In this document: in pieces, positions 63,905-64,000 of the stretch
Layout: each line of letters starts with the position of its first letter
How positions within the stretch are numbered: position 1 is the first letter of the stretch
NCBI GenBank assembly: GCA_963751355.1
Contig: CAVVVS010000122.1
Location: forward strand, 1-64,000
Reading direction: 5' to 3'
DNA length: 64,000 bases
DNA from: CAVVVS01 sp963751355
GTDB taxonomy: Bacteria > Bacteroidota > Ignavibacteria > Ignavibacteriales > Ignavibacteriaceae
Notes under the pieces: model-generated
Database searches by the model: none
What the model was told of the DNA's origin: nothing
The model's input: only the letters and a program-made list of their open reading frames with translations
Made by a program: the position numbers and the translations under genes

Positions 63905-64000
63905 GTTTAGACAAATATTTCGAAAGAGAATATAATTTTCTTCAAACAGAAGGGAATGAATTCAGTAAAAAAAATCCGACTCTGGGCTCAAAATTACGCC
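63901..64000 (+). CDS. tssF: T6SS baseplate protein TssF, 5' part
   Basis: The first 33 codons before the window ends. The sequence MSLDKYFEREYNFLQTEGNE then FSKKNP matches the start of TssF (a YYERELAYLRE-like segment). It overlaps tssE by 4 nt. The remainder, and probably tssG, vgrG and clpV, lie beyond the right edge. Confidence 0.85.
   Translation, partial: MSLDKYFEREYNFLQTEGNEFSKKNPTLGSKLR

Overview
The window looks like a chromosomal piece of an AT-rich bacterium of the Bacteroidota/Ignavibacteriota (FCB) branch, most likely a member of the Ignavibacteria. The reasons are several exported proteins ending in the type IX secretion (T9SS) sorting domain with its NYPNPFNP-type start, a PorV/PorQ-family outer-membrane protein beside a carboxypeptidase-regulatory/TonB receptor, FG-GAP surface proteins and many multiheme cytochromes. 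No lookup was possible, so the taxon is inferred from protein character.

Layout. 0.5-5.6 kb: a three-PAS SpoIIE-type phosphatase, then a five-heme cytochrome (one site is CX3CH) and a single-heme cytochrome fused to a beta-barrel that resembles Cyc2. 6.1-12.5 kb: an acetate-activation locus with acetyl-CoA synthetase, a GNAT acetyltransferase fused to a degenerate NDP-forming acyl-CoA ligase, AcuB and AcuC. It reads as a self-contained circuit that switches Acs by reversible lysine acetylation. 12.7-13.9 kb: dapF and a small conserved protein. 14.1-24.3 kb: a long electron-transfer locus with a membrane b-type cytochrome, a membrane-anchored Fe-S/FAD oxidoreductase with an unusual domain order, a 20-heme cytochrome, a 37-heme cytochrome built from eight 72-residue three-heme repeats, an outer-membrane barrel and two paralogous TPR proteins. 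I regard this as the best candidate for an undescribed system: a possible route for electrons from the inner membrane to the cell surface.

24.7-32.2 kb: housekeeping and cell-surface genes (PHP phosphoesterase, metallophosphoesterase, undecaprenyl-diphosphatase, a lipoprotein, tRNA-Arg(CCG), a membrane TPR protein, an FG-GAP T9SS cargo). 32.6-42.2 kb: a surface locus (TonB-dependent receptor, 1191-residue exported protein, PorV-like barrel) and, convergent to it, a GH5-CBM6 glycoside hydrolase with a T9SS tail. 42.2-46.9 kb: an AT-rich, gene-poor accessory stretch with a Fic-like remnant, a DUF6090-like pseudogene, small unknown genes and inverted repeats.

46.9-64.0 kb: a type VI secretion (T6SSi-type) cluster running off the right edge: FHA, TssJ, TssK, TssL, TssM, TagF, TssA, TssB, TssC, Hcp, TssE, TssF. 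It is preceded by, and overlaps by 4 nt, a 1211-residue T9SS-sorted repeat protein. TssM is split by an apparent frameshift close to its C-terminal domain, and a pair of stem-loops follows hcp.
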